This document shows positions 52,286 through 61,406 of a DNA stretch of 64,000 bases, in pieces. The stretch is from NCBI GenBank assembly GCA_017634555.1, contig JAGBNF010000038.1, positions 1-64,000 on the forward strand, in the 5' to 3' direction. The position numbers and the translations under genes are program-made. How positions within the stretch are numbered: position 1 is the first letter of the stretch; each line of letters starts with the position of its first letter. This DNA is from Eubacterium sp. (lineage in GTDB: Bacteria > Bacillota > Clostridia > Lachnospirales > Lachnospiraceae). Below the pieces are notes generated by a model. The model worked only from the letters and a program-made list of their open reading frames with translations. It searched no databases and had not been told where the DNA came from.

Positions 52286-53407
52286 ATGAGTATTGATTTA
52301 AGTACAATGCCGAAGCTGGGATTCGGACTTATGAGACTTCCCGAAAAAGATGGTCAGGTTGATATCGACCGTGTTAAGACTATGGTTGATGAATATATGA
52401 AGATGGATAAGCGCTATTTCGATACAGCTTATGTTTATCATGGCGGAAAGTCTGAGGTGGCTGCCCGTGAAGCGCTGGTAAAGCGTTATCCGCGTGACAG
52501 CTATATGATAGCTACAAAGCTTCCTGCATGGGAGATTAAGCAGGAGAGTGACGTAGAGAGAATATTTAATGAACAGCTGGAGCGAGCAGGTGTTGATTAT
52601 TATGATTTCTATCTGCTTCATTCCATAGAAGAAGGAAATAACTATAATACCTATGTAAAGTATGACTGCTTTAAGTGGGGAATGAAGAAAAAGGAAGAGG
52701 GTAAGATAAAGCATTTCGGATTCTCTTTCCATGGAAGTCCTGAGCTCCTTGAGGAAATACTTGATGCTCATCCTGAGGTCGAGTTTGTTCAGATCCAGTT
52801 GAATTATCTGGATCGTACCAATCCTGTTGTAAGGTCCGAAGAGCTTTACAACATACTTCATGAGAGAAATATACCGATAATCGTTATGGAGCCTATAAGA
52901 GGCGGAATGCTTGCAAATATGGCACCTGAGCTTGAAGCTAAGTTTAAGGCTAAAAGACCAGACAGCTCGGTTGCTTCATGGGCACTGAGATTCGTTGCAT
53001 CTCTTCCTGGAGTTATGACTGTTCTCTCGGGAATGTCTGCTGAGGATCAGATGATGGACAATATCGGTACATTTACCAACTTCGAACCTATATCGGATGA
53101 AGAACTTGCCATAATCAATGAGGTTACCGATGATATCCTAAAGATTCCACAGATAGGCTGTACTGCATGCAAGTATTGTACACCGGGATGTCCGATGTCC
53201 ATCAGCATTCCTGACGTTTTCAGAACTATCAACACGCTTCGCCGTTATCCTGATGACTGGAGATCAAAGAATTTCTATTCGGGACTTATTCAGAGAAGCG
53301 GAAAGGCTTCTGATTGTATAGCCTGCGGACAGTGTGAAGGAGTATGTCCACAGCATCTTCATATCATTGATCTGCTTAAGGAAGCATCAGAGATACTGGA
53401 TAACTAA
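52286..53407 (+). CDS. Aldo/keto reductase with C-terminal ferredoxin domain
   Basis: A 373-residue fusion. The N-terminal 285 residues are an aldo/keto reductase barrel with FDTAYVYHGGKSE (Asp, Tyr), ATKLP (Lys), and FYLLHS (His). The C-terminal 90 residues carry two cysteine clusters CTACKYCTPGCP and CIACGQCEGVCP, each CxxCxxCxxxC with Pro, predicted to hold two [4Fe-4S] clusters. Such fusions are common in anaerobes and may pass electrons from ferredoxin. Start ATG 52286 has GAGGAGGAG ahead; GTG 52271 lies inside that site. It is third in the cassette. Confidence 0.9.
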   Translation: MSIDLSTMPKLGFGLMRLPEKDGQVDIDRVKTMVDEYMKMDKRYFDTAYVYHGGKSEVAAREALVKRYPRDSYMIATKLPAWEIKQESDVERIFNEQLERAGVDYYDFYLLHSIEEGNNYNTYVKYDCFKWGMKKKEEGKIKHFGFSFHGSPELLEEILDAHPEVEFVQIQLNYLDRTNPVVRSEELYNILHERNIPIIVMEPIRGGMLANMAPELEAKFKAKRPDSSVASWALRFVASLPGVMTVLSGMSAEDQMMDNIGTFTNFEPISDEELAIINEVTDDILKIPQIGCTACKYCTPGCPMSISIPDVFRTINTLRRYPDDWRSKNFYSGLIQRSGKASDCIACGQCEGVCPQHLHIIDLLKEASEILDN

Positions 53408-53504
53408 TTGAAATCAGAAAAATGAAAGCTTGTGTCATCGCAGAGTATGCAGCAGAATAATGCATACTTTCCGGTGGCACAATTTCGTAAGGAAGGGAGA
53501 ATGT

Positions 53505-54329
53505 ATGAGACTTGGAACTTCATCTCCGCTTGCTCACAGCTCGGCTGAAGAGTGGGCGGAAAATCAGATAAAGCTTGGAATGGGAGCAGTGGTCTTTCCT
53601 GTTCAGAGCGATGAACCGGAAGCGAAGATCATAGAATATAAGGAGGCTGCTGAAAGACACGGCCTCATGATAGCAGAGGTGGGAATCTGGAGAAATGCTC
53701 TTTCTCTTGATCCGGATGAACGTAAAAAGAATATGGATTACGCAGTTGAGCAGATGAGGCTTGCAGATTTCCTGGGTGCAAGATGTGCCGTAAATGTGGC
53801 AGGTGCCTTCGGTCCGAGATGGGACGGACATTATAAAGAAAACTTCACGAAGGAAGCACGTCAGCAGACTGTAAAGATGGTTCAGGATATAATCGATAGG
53901 GCAGATGTAAAGAATACTTATTTTACACTGGAGCCTATGCCGTGGATGATCCCGACCGGGCCTGCGGATTACGTGAAGCTTCTTGAGGAGGTTGAAAGGG
54001 ACAGATTCCTTGTACATCTGGACATCATTAATATGACCAATTCCATAGACAGATATTATAATGCAGAAGCACTGGTTGATGAATGTGCAGAGCTTCTCGG
54101 AAACAAGATAAGGAGCTGTCACATCAAGGATATCCATCTGGAAGAGGATTATACGGTACATTTAACAGAATGTCCTCCGGGATGCGGTGAGTTCCCGCTC
54201 AGATATTATATCGAGAAGATGAATGAGATTGATCCTGAGATGCCTGTGATCCTGGAGCATCTGAATACGGATGAGGAGTATCTGAAGTATATGGCATATC
54301 TCAAGAAGGAATTGGACGGGCTATATTAG
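53505..54329 (+). CDS. TIM-barrel sugar phosphate isomerase/epimerase
   Basis: A 274-residue xylose-isomerase-like TIM barrel. It has AVNVAGAFGPRWDGHY, YFTLEPMPWMIPTGP with the first metal Glu, FLVHLDIINM with Asp, IRSCHIKDIHLEE with His, and MPVILEHLN with the last Glu, so the metal site is complete. Members equilibrate sugar or inositol derivatives. ATG 53505 has AAGGGAG nine bases ahead; the ATG at 53430 lies in poor context. It is 98 bases behind the aldo/keto reductase, so still likely in the operon. Confidence 0.83.
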   Translation: MRLGTSSPLAHSSAEEWAENQIKLGMGAVVFPVQSDEPEAKIIEYKEAAERHGLMIAEVGIWRNALSLDPDERKKNMDYAVEQMRLADFLGARCAVNVAGAFGPRWDGHYKENFTKEARQQTVKMVQDIIDRADVKNTYFTLEPMPWMIPTGPADYVKLLEEVERDRFLVHLDIINMTNSIDRYYNAEALVDECAELLGNKIRSCHIKDIHLEEDYTVHLTECPPGCGEFPLRYYIEKMNEIDPEMPVILEHLNTDEEYLKYMAYLKKELDGLY

Positions 54330-54368
54330 GATAGAGAATAGTCTACATAAATTATAAAGGAGGTCAGA

Positions 54369-55265
54369 ATGAGCTATAGCAGAATTTATGACGCTAATGA
54401 AATCACAGCAAAATATATGGACAGCATTCTTATTAAGGAAAGGCTTATTGATTCGGTTATTGCTGATACAGGAACAGAGTTTTTCGGTGAGAAGTTTGAT
54501 ATGCCTGTTATGACACCTGCATTCTCGCATCTGGGATGCTTTAACGGATGAGAGCTGACAGGCCTTGAAGAGTATTCTGTTGCGGCAAAAAATCTCAATA
54601 TCCTGAATTTTGTGGGAATGATGGATAATGATATGTTCAGCCGTATCGCGGCAACAGGTGCAAAAACTGTACGTATAGTTAAGCCGTATGATGATAATGG
54701 GAAGGTGAGAGACCAGCTTCAATTTGCCGAGGAAGCCGGAGCTTTTGCAGTCGGAATGGATATAGATCATATATTCGGGGAGCACGGAGCCGATGTGGTC
54801 ATTGGTGAGAAGATGGCGGTTCAGACTACGGATATGCTGAGATCATATGTGGAGTCTACCAAGCTTCCTTTTGTAGTTAAGGGTGTATTAAGCATAGAGG
54901 ATGCTGTGAAATGTGCGGATATCGGAGCATCAGCCATAATCGTGAGTCATCATCACGGACGTATGCCGTATGCTGTTCCGCCGATGATGATCCTTCCTGA
55001 GATAAAGGATGCTCTTGAGGGAAAGAATGTGAAGATCATCGTAGACTGCGGTATTGCTTCGGGAGCGGATGTATATAAGGCGATTGCACTGGGAGCTGAT
55101 GCTGCGGCAGTGGGACGTTCCATGCTTTCGTCTCTTGAAGAGAGCGGTACAGAGGGAGTTGAAGGCTTTATACGAAGAGTTTGCGATGAACTTCGCTTTA
55201 TTATGAGCTGCACCGGATTTGCTTCAGTTTCGGATGTTGACGATACGTGTCTGAGGTTTTTATAA
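54369..55265 (+). pseudogene. FMN-dependent alpha-hydroxyacid oxidase-like gene broken by TGA
   Basis: The frame from ATG 54369 (AAAGGAGG ahead) reads like lactate-oxidase-type FMN enzymes for 298 codons but has TGA at 54549-54551. Before the stop: RLIDSVIADTGTEFFGEKF and MPVMTPAFSHLG. After it in the same frame: VRIVKPYDDN, LPFVVKGVLSIEDAVKC (Lys), IIVSHHHGRMPY (the SxHGGR-like flavin site with catalytic His), VDCGIASGADVYKAIALGA and AAAVGRSML. Only one codon is at fault, fitting CGA to TGA. The gene is otherwise intact, so the loss is recent or a sequencing error. A downstream start at ATG 54612 would miss the flavin strand. It is the last gene of the cassette. Confidence 0.8.
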
Positions 55266-55281
55266 ATTTTTTCCATAAATG

Positions 55282-55332
55282 TGCTATACTGCTTCGTATA
55301 TTGTTTATAAGTGATAAACCTAAAACAATATA
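55282..55332 (+). promoter_or_regulatory. Serpin promoter and leader hairpins
   Basis: TATACT at 55285-55290 preceded by TG (55282-55283) is an extended -10 element. The leader then has TATATTGTTT (55297-55306) able to pair with AAACAATATA (55323-55332), and a competing inner pair GTTTA/TAAAC (55303-55307, 55315-55319). The outer hairpin ends just before the GGAAGGGG ribosome site. Confidence 0.5.
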
Positions 55333-55350
55333 TGGAAGGGGAAAAGTATT

Positions 55351-56694
55351 ATGAAAAAGCTTAACAAGAGAAGTATTGCTGCAGTGCTTGCAGCAATGGT
55401 AATGATGACAGGATGCGGTACAAACGGTACAGGCAACGGGGGGAATGCTGCCGAGATAAAGCCGAGTGAGAATAGTCTTGTCAAAACCGGTAATTCTGAA
55501 AAAGTAAGTGTTGAATATGTAAGCAGGATGGAGGAATCCTCCGATAGACCTGCTGATAAGGAACAGGCTTATTACAGCGATTATAAGGACATGGATAAGG
55601 CTGCACTCAAGATATTTGCACAGTGTCTTGAAACAAGTCCTGAGGATAATGTTCTTGTATCACCGTTTTCACTTGAAATGGGATTTGCTCTTGTAGAGAA
55701 TGGTGCAGATGGAAATACACTTTCTGAGATTGAGAAGGTCATCGGCGGAGGAGTTTCCGTAAATGATATGAACAGAGATCTGGGATATCTCTCATCCAGA
55801 ATGACAGCAGATCAGGATGTTAAGTGGAATGTTGCAAATTCAATCTGGGTAAATACAGATGGCAACAGTGATGTAACGCTTAAGGATGAATATCTTAATA
55901 CGGTATCATCTTATTACAATCCGGAAATATCAGGTCTTGTATTTGATGATGCAGCCAAGGATAAGATTAATAACTGGGTAAATGAAGAAACATTCGGAAT
56001 GATCCCGAGTATTATAGGTGAACCACCTCAGGGAAGAATGATGCTCATAAATGCGGTTGCATTTAAGGGGGAGTGGAATCAGGCGTTTGATGACGCAAGC
56101 ATTATAGAGGATTTCGTATTCAATAATAATGACGGAAGCAAGTCATCCGTAACTATGCTCTGCGGTGACTCTGATAAGTACTTTACGTTCGGAGACGGAG
56201 AAGGCTTTAAGGTAGATTATAAGGGCGGACAGTATTCGTTCGTCGGAATCCTTCCTCCTGAAGGAGTTGATATTAAGGACTATGTACAGTCACTTATAGA
56301 TAACGATGTCAGCCTTGTGGAATCTATGGAATATGGTTCTGATAAGGAATGCAGCTATTATCTTCCTGAATTTAAGACAGAGTATTCTCAGGAGATGGTA
56401 CCTGTAATGCAGAATCTGGGAATGAATGAGGCATTTATAGAGAGTGCTGACTTTTCCAAGCTGAATAACGGCAGCGGACTTTATATCTCAAGGGTACTTC
56501 ATAAGACATATATCGATGTTAACAGAGAAGGAACCGAGGCAGCGGCAGTTACTGCAATTCAGATGACAGAAGGCTGTGTTATGGAACCTGAGGATCCGAT
56601 AGTTATCAATCTAAACAGACCATTTATTTACATGATCGTTGATAATGTAACACATATGCCGATATTCCTCGGTGCACAGACAGCAATGGACTGA
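55351..56694 (+). CDS. Lipoprotein serpin (serine protease inhibitor)
   Basis: A 447-residue surface lipoprotein: signal peptide ending MMTGC (cysteine about 22), a linker of 50 residues, then a complete serpin fold. Serpin landmarks are NVLVSPFSLEMGFALV, NVANSIWVN, MLINAVAFKGEWNQAF and LNRPFIYMIVDN. The reactive-loop hinge REGTEAAAVTA (about residues 403-413) has Gly-Thr at P15-P14 and small residues at P12-P10, the pattern of inhibitory serpins. The loop after it (IQMTEGCVMEPED) is acidic with methionines and a cysteine near the scissile bond. It probably guards the cell surface against host or competitor proteases. GGAAGGGG precedes ATG 55351, and a strong terminator follows. Confidence 0.9.
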   Translation: MKKLNKRSIAAVLAAMVMMTGCGTNGTGNGGNAAEIKPSENSLVKTGNSEKVSVEYVSRMEESSDRPADKEQAYYSDYKDMDKAALKIFAQCLETSPEDNVLVSPFSLEMGFALVENGADGNTLSEIEKVIGGGVSVNDMNRDLGYLSSRMTADQDVKWNVANSIWVNTDGNSDVTLKDEYLNTVSSYYNPEISGLVFDDAAKDKINNWVNEETFGMIPSIIGEPPQGRMMLINAVAFKGEWNQAFDDASIIEDFVFNNNDGSKSSVTMLCGDSDKYFTFGDGEGFKVDYKGGQYSFVGILPPEGVDIKDYVQSLIDNDVSLVESMEYGSDKECSYYLPEFKTEYSQEMVPVMQNLGMNEAFIESADFSKLNNGSGLYISRVLHKTYIDVNREGTEAAAVTAIQMTEGCVMEPEDPIVINLNRPFIYMIVDNVTHMPIFLGAQTAMD

Positions 56695-56741
56695 TATCTG
56701 TCGAAATACAAGCATATTGTTAAATATATAGTTACGAAATA

Positions 56742-56795
56742 TAAGCTCTGTGAAAATGTTACCAAGTAAACATTTTTACAGAGCTTAATTTTGTT
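56742..56795 (+). terminator. Rho-independent terminator after the serpin
   Basis: TAAGCTCTGTGAAAATGTT (56742-56760) pairs with AACATTTTTACAGAGCTTA (56769-56787), one G-T pair, followed by ATTTTGTT. Confidence 0.88.
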
Positions 56796-56871
56796 AAGTT
56801 TGTGTTAGCTATAAATTATACGGTGTGATATAATTATCTGAATCGGTAATTTGAGACTTAAAGGAGTTTTT

Positions 56872-57723
56872 ATGAAAAAGGGGCTTATACTTGAAGGTGG
56901 CGGTATGCGCGGAATGTTTACCGCAGGCGTGCTGGATGTCTTTATGGAAAACGGAATAGTATTTGACGGAACGATAGGAGTATCTGCCGGAGCGATTTTC
57001 GGATGCAATTTTAAATCACATCAGATAGGACGTGCTATAAGGTACAACATGAAGTACTGCCGTGATGACAGATATTGCAGCATTAAATCTCTGATCAGAA
57101 CAGGGGATATGTTCGGAGCACAGTTCTGCTATCATTATCTGCCGACAAAGCTGGATTTTTTTGATGTTGAAACCTTCAGAAATAATCCGATGGAGTTTTA
57201 TGTTGTGGCAACTGACGTAAAAACGGGGCATGCCATTTACCACAGGATAAACAGAGGAACCTACTACGATCTTGAATGGATGAGAGCATCGGCTTCACTG
57301 CCGCTTGTTTCAAGAACGGTAAAGATCGGAAGACGTGAGATGCTGGATGGTGGAATCTCGGATTCGGTTCCGGTTAAGTATTTCGAGAGTATAGGCTATA
57401 ACAGAAATGTTGTCGTTCTTACACAGCCTGACGGTTATATCAAGAAATACGGATCATCACAGAAGGCTACAGCAGCTGTTCTGAGAAGAAAATATCCCGC
57501 AATAGCAAAGGCTCTGGCCGGACGTGCGGATGTTTATAATGACACCATCAAATATATCAAGGAGAGAGAGGCGGCTAATTCATTATTCGTTATAAGACCG
57601 CCGGAAAAGCTTGAGATAGACAGAATCGAGAGAAATCCCGATAAGCTTAAGAGGGTATATATGGTCGGACGCAAGGAGGCGAAGAAGGTCCTTCCTAGTC
57701 TGAAAGAATATCTTAACGAATAA
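56872..57723 (+). CDS. Patatin-like phospholipase, RssA/YjjU type
   Basis: A 283-residue lipid hydrolase with the Ser-Asp dyad: the oxyanion motif GGGMRGMFTAG, nucleophile elbow GVSAGAIFG, and catalytic DGG in MLDGGISDSVP. These fit patatin-like proteins of the YjjU group in Firmicutes. The tail has a helical region typical of the group. ATG 56872 has AAAGGAG ahead; TTG 56851 overlaps that site. Substrate lipid unknown. It precedes the antiporter gene by 67 bases. Confidence 0.9.
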   Translation: MKKGLILEGGGMRGMFTAGVLDVFMENGIVFDGTIGVSAGAIFGCNFKSHQIGRAIRYNMKYCRDDRYCSIKSLIRTGDMFGAQFCYHYLPTKLDFFDVETFRNNPMEFYVVATDVKTGHAIYHRINRGTYYDLEWMRASASLPLVSRTVKIGRREMLDGGISDSVPVKYFESIGYNRNVVVLTQPDGYIKKYGSSQKATAAVLRRKYPAIAKALAGRADVYNDTIKYIKEREAANSLFVIRPPEKLEIDRIERNPDKLKRVYMVGRKEAKKVLPSLKEYLNE

Positions 57724-57790
57724 GACTTTTGGGGAAATGTATTTTAGTGAAAGACTGTATCAGGGGAATAAAATGTTCAGGAGATGACAT

Positions 57791-58966
57791 ATGGATACAC
57801 ATGAAATACTGATGCAGCTGGCGATAATCATTGTTTTCGCCAAATTTTTCGGACTTGTTGCCAGAAAGTTTAAGGCTCCGCAGGTAGTCGGGGAAATAGT
57901 TGCGGGACTTTTGCTGGGACCAAGTATCTTTAATCTGGTAAGAACCTCTGATTTTCTTGCCGGAATGGCAGAGATCGGTGTAATTCTGCTTATGTTCAGT
58001 GCAGGTCTGGAAACAAATATCAAACAGCTTAAGAAGACAGGACTTAAGGCGACAGTCATCGCCTGTTCAGGAGTGTTTATTCCGCTTATCGCCGGAACAT
58101 TTCTTTTTATGGCCTTTTATGGATTCAGTTCCCCGGGTTCGGAGGATTTCCTTAAAGCGGTATTCATAGGAACGATACTTACCGCAACATCTGTAAGTAT
58201 TACAGTACAGGCACTTAAGGAGCTGGGGAAAATATCCGATGAGGTCGGTACAACAGTGCTGAGTGCAGCAATAATAGATGATGTTATCGGTATTCTGGTC
58301 CTGACAATAGTTATATCTTTCAAGGATCCATCAAATTCCATCGGAGCAGTTATACTTAAGACAATCGCATTCTTTGTACTTTCACTGGTGGCAGGATTCC
58401 TTATATATAAGATCCTAAAATTCGTTGATAAGAAGCATCCTCATACAAGAAGAATTCCGATCATAGGATTGGCACTTGCATTTTCACTGTCATATATTGC
58501 CGAGGAAATATTCGGTGTTGCAGATATCACAGGTGCTTATGTAGCCGGAATAATACTCAGTTCACTGGATGATTCCGAATATATCGACAGAAAGATGGAT
58601 ATCAATTCATATATGATTTTCGGACCTGTATTCTTTGCAAGTATAGGTCTTCAGACAAATATACGAACACTTGATATGAGTGTTCTTATATTCTCGGCTG
58701 CATTTGTTCTTGTTGGAATGCTGTCAAAGATTGTCGGATGTGGTCTGGCCGGTCGTGTTACCGGATTTAAGGGGAAAGACACACTTAAGATCGGTATCGG
58801 AATGTTGACCAGAGGAGAGGTTGCTCTTATCGTATCGCAGAAGGGTCTGGCTGTCGGACTTATGGACAGTAAGTACTTTACTTCGGTAATCCTGCTCATC
58901 ATATGCAGCTCGATTTTGACGCCTGTTTTACTTAAGATTTTATATTCTGATGGGAAAAAGATTTAG
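57791..58966 (+). CDS. CPA2 family cation/proton antiporter
   Basis: A 391-residue antiporter with about twelve helices, of the KefB/NapA (CPA2) family. GEIVAGLLLGPSIFN, EIGVILLMFSAGLETN, the ion-binding pair in AAIIDDVIGILVL and MLTRGEVALIVSQKGL are visible. No C-terminal RCK/TrkA domain is present, so it is the short form. It exchanges Na+ or K+ for protons. CAGGAGAT precedes ATG 57791. Single gene; the next has its own promoter. Confidence 0.92.
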   Translation: MDTHEILMQLAIIIVFAKFFGLVARKFKAPQVVGEIVAGLLLGPSIFNLVRTSDFLAGMAEIGVILLMFSAGLETNIKQLKKTGLKATVIACSGVFIPLIAGTFLFMAFYGFSSPGSEDFLKAVFIGTILTATSVSITVQALKELGKISDEVGTTVLSAAIIDDVIGILVLTIVISFKDPSNSIGAVILKTIAFFVLSLVAGFLIYKILKFVDKKHPHTRRIPIIGLALAFSLSYIAEEIFGVADITGAYVAGIILSSLDDSEYIDRKMDINSYMIFGPVFFASIGLQTNIRTLDMSVLIFSAAFVLVGMLSKIVGCGLAGRVTGFKGKDTLKIGIGMLTRGEVALIVSQKGLAVGLMDSKYFTSVILLIICSSILTPVLLKILYSDGKKI

Positions 58967-59019
58967 TGTCAAAAGTTTTGGGGATTTGACATTTCATCAT
59001 TCCATATATAAGCATTATT

Positions 59020-59028
59020 TGGTATAAT
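59020..59028 (+). promoter_or_regulatory. Extended -10 promoter for the EF-G-like gene
   Basis: TGGTATAAT: a perfect TATAAT (59023-59028) with TG one base before. A TTGACA occurs at 58986, but its 31-base spacing to this element is too long to be its -35. Confidence 0.6.
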
Positions 59029-59117
59029 GTTAATTGGTTGGTCGGGGCGTTGATCAAAGGGGTTTGAGTCGCGGCTGATCATGGGGAAAAACTAGAATAA
59101 CGTATGGAGGTAGCGGC

Positions 59118-61190
59118 ATGAATGTATTTACTACGGATAAAATCCGTAACGTTGTCCTTCTAGGACATGGGGGCAGTGGCAAGACTTCACTTGTTGAGGC
59201 AATTGCGTATCTGGCTGGAATGACTAATCGTATGGGAACCATTGAAGGCGGCAATACGATAAGTGACTATGACAAGGAGGAAACCAAGAGAAAAATTTCT
59301 CTTAAGACCACGGTAGTTCCTATCCCATGGGAAGAGTATAAGATCAATCTTCTGGATACTCCGGGATATCCTGACTTTATAGGTGAGGTTGAGGAGGCTG
59401 TAGCTGTAGCTGATGCTGCAATTATCGTTGTATCCGGTAAGACAGGTATCGAAGAGGGAACAATACGAGCATGGGAGTTCTGTGAGAAGAGAAAGCTTCC
59501 GAGAATCGTATTTGTCACAGACATGGATGTTGATAAGGCAAGCTTCCGAGAGGTTGTTCAGCGACTTCAGGAAATGTACGGAAAGAGAATCGCTCCTTTC
59601 CACCTTCCAATCCGTGAGAATGAGCAGTTTGTAGGATATGTAAATGTTATCCAGCAGAAGGCTAAGAGATGGAATGACAAGGGAACAGTTGATAAGTTTG
59701 ACGTTCCTGATTATTCATATGAGAATCTTAATATCTGTCGTGACGCTCTGGTTGAGGCGGTTGCAGAGACCAGTGAAGAGTTCATGGAAAGATATTTCAA
59801 CGGTGATGAGTTCTCAGAGGATGAGATCCGTCAGGCACTTCGTGTAGGTGTATGTGATGGTTCCGTAGTTCCTGTGCTTATGGGTTCAAATACCATGGCA
59901 AGAGGACAGTATACTCTGATGGCTGATATCATCAAGTATTTCCCAAGCCCTGATAAATGTAAGTGTGCGGGAATTAATACAACAAATAACGAAGTATTTG
60001 AAGCGGACTACGACTTCGCTAAGCCAAAGTCAGCATATATCTTCAAGTCTATCGTTGATCCATATATCGGAAAGTATTCACTTATTAAGGTTAATTCCGG
60101 AGTTCTTAAGCCGGATGATACACTTTATAATTATCATCGTGATGCTGAAGAGAAGCTTGGAAAGCTTTACGTTATTACAGGAAGCAAGGTTGAAGAGGTT
60201 AAGGAGCTTCACGCAGGTGATATCGGAGCACTGGCTAAGCTTGCAGTAAGCCAGACAACAGATACACTTTCAATGAAGAAGACACCTGTTACCTACATCC
60301 GTACAGCTATCTCAAAGCCTTATGTATATCTTAAGTATACAGCTAAGACAAAGGGCGAAGAGGACAAGATATCTCAGGCTCTTACAAAGATGATGATGGA
60401 AGATCTTACTCTCAAGTATGTTAACGACAGTGAGAACGGACAGACACTTATCTATGGTATAAGCGGAACTCATATCGATGTTGTTAAGAGTGTACTTGCT
60501 GAGAAGTATAAGGTTGAGATCGAGCTTTCACGTCCGAGAATCGCATTCAAGGAGACTATCAGAAAGAAAGCTGATACAGAATATAAGTATAAGAAGCAGT
60601 CAGGTGGTCATGGCCAGTACGGACATGTAAAGATCATCGTTGAGCCTTCAGGTGATATGGAGACTCCTTACATCTTCGAGCAGACTGTGGTCGGTGGAGC
60701 AGTTCCTAAGAATTACTTCCCTGCAGTTGAGAAGGGTATTGCAGAATCTGTCAAGGCAGGTCCTCTTGCAGGATATCCTGTTCTCGGTGTTAAGGTTAAT
60801 CTCTATGATGGAAGCTACCATGCAGTAGATTCATCAGAGCTTGCGTTCAAGGTTGCTACAGAGCAGGCCTTCAAACAGGGCTTCTTAGATGCAAGTCCGG
60901 TTCTCCTTGAGCCGATCGCATCTCTCAGAGTAGTAGTTCCTGATCAGTATACAGGTGATATCATGGGAGACCTTAACAAGCGTCGTGCAAGAGTTCTGGG
61001 AATGAATCCTCTCGGAAACGGATATCATGAGATACTTGCAGATATTCCTTATCTTGAGCTTTATGAGTATGATACAAAGCTTTATTCAATGACAAGAGGA
61101 AGCGGTGTATTCTCTTATGAGTTTGCAAGATATGAGCAGGCACCTGATGATGTAGCTAAGAAGGAAATCGAGGCTGCAGCTGAGAAATAA
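59118..61190 (+). CDS. Elongation factor G-like translational GTPase
   Basis: A 690-residue five-domain GTPase of the EF-G superfamily, likely a paralog (EF-G-like or FusA2 class). The P-loop is GHGGSGKTS, G3 is LLDTPGYPDF, but G4 is FVTDMDVDKA: the usual NKxD is TDMD, so nucleotide specificity may be altered. Later domains include GGHGQYGHVKIIVEP and ASLRVVVPDQYTGDIMGDL. Probable roles are ribosome recycling or stress translation; the standard factor should exist elsewhere with the ribosomal proteins. ATG 59118 has ATGGAGG ahead. It has a clean promoter and terminator. Confidence 0.9.
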   Translation: MNVFTTDKIRNVVLLGHGGSGKTSLVEAIAYLAGMTNRMGTIEGGNTISDYDKEETKRKISLKTTVVPIPWEEYKINLLDTPGYPDFIGEVEEAVAVADAAIIVVSGKTGIEEGTIRAWEFCEKRKLPRIVFVTDMDVDKASFREVVQRLQEMYGKRIAPFHLPIRENEQFVGYVNVIQQKAKRWNDKGTVDKFDVPDYSYENLNICRDALVEAVAETSEEFMERYFNGDEFSEDEIRQALRVGVCDGSVVPVLMGSNTMARGQYTLMADIIKYFPSPDKCKCAGINTTNNEVFEADYDFAKPKSAYIFKSIVDPYIGKYSLIKVNSGVLKPDDTLYNYHRDAEEKLGKLYVITGSKVEEVKELHAGDIGALAKLAVSQTTDTLSMKKTPVTYIRTAISKPYVYLKYTAKTKGEEDKISQALTKMMMEDLTLKYVNDSENGQTLIYGISGTHIDVVKSVLAEKYKVEIELSRPRIAFKETIRKKADTEYKYKKQSGGHGQYGHVKIIVEPSGDMETPYIFEQTVVGGAVPKNYFPAVEKGIAESVKAGPLAGYPVLGVKVNLYDGSYHAVDSSELAFKVATEQAFKQGFLDASPVLLEPIASLRVVVPDQYTGDIMGDLNKRRARVLGMNPLGNGYHEILADIPYLELYEYDTKLYSMTRGSGVFSYEFARYEQAPDDVAKKEIEAAAEK

Positions 61191-61205
61191 TAAAATGTGA
61201 TCAAG

Positions 61206-61245
61206 GCTGTTGCGAGGCAGAAATGCATCGCAACAGCTTTTTTTT
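61206..61245 (+). terminator. Rho-independent terminator after the EF-G-like gene
   Basis: GCTGTTGCGA (61206-61215) pairs perfectly with TCGCAACAGC (61228-61237), followed by eight T residues. Confidence 0.93.
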
Positions 61246-61308
61246 GTGGGATTATATCCTGTTCAGACAAGATTAATGATATTTTAATCTTATTTTTGTA
61301 ATTAGGTG

Positions 61309-61338
61309 TTGCATGGTCATATACTCCACATTTATAAT
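61309..61338 (+). promoter_or_regulatory. Possible promoter for the AI-2E-family gene
   Basis: TTGCAT (61309-61314), 18 bases, TATAAT (61333-61338). The -10 is perfect; the -35 matches only in its TTG. Confidence 0.45.
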
Positions 61339-61406
61339 ATTGTAGGTGTTGAAAAAGTATTTATATATGACATAAGTGTCAAAAGATACAGTGGAGGAAC
61401 CTTAAA

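Noticed and set aside
54549..54551. In-frame TGA as a selenocysteine codon
   Set aside because: No bacterial SECIS-like hairpin was seen right after the TGA, and the family has no cysteine or selenocysteine there. A simple nonsense change explains it.
58986..59028. TTGACA at 58986 as -35 of the EF-G-like promoter
   Set aside because: The distance to TATAAT at 59023 is 31 bases, too long; the extended -10 is enough.
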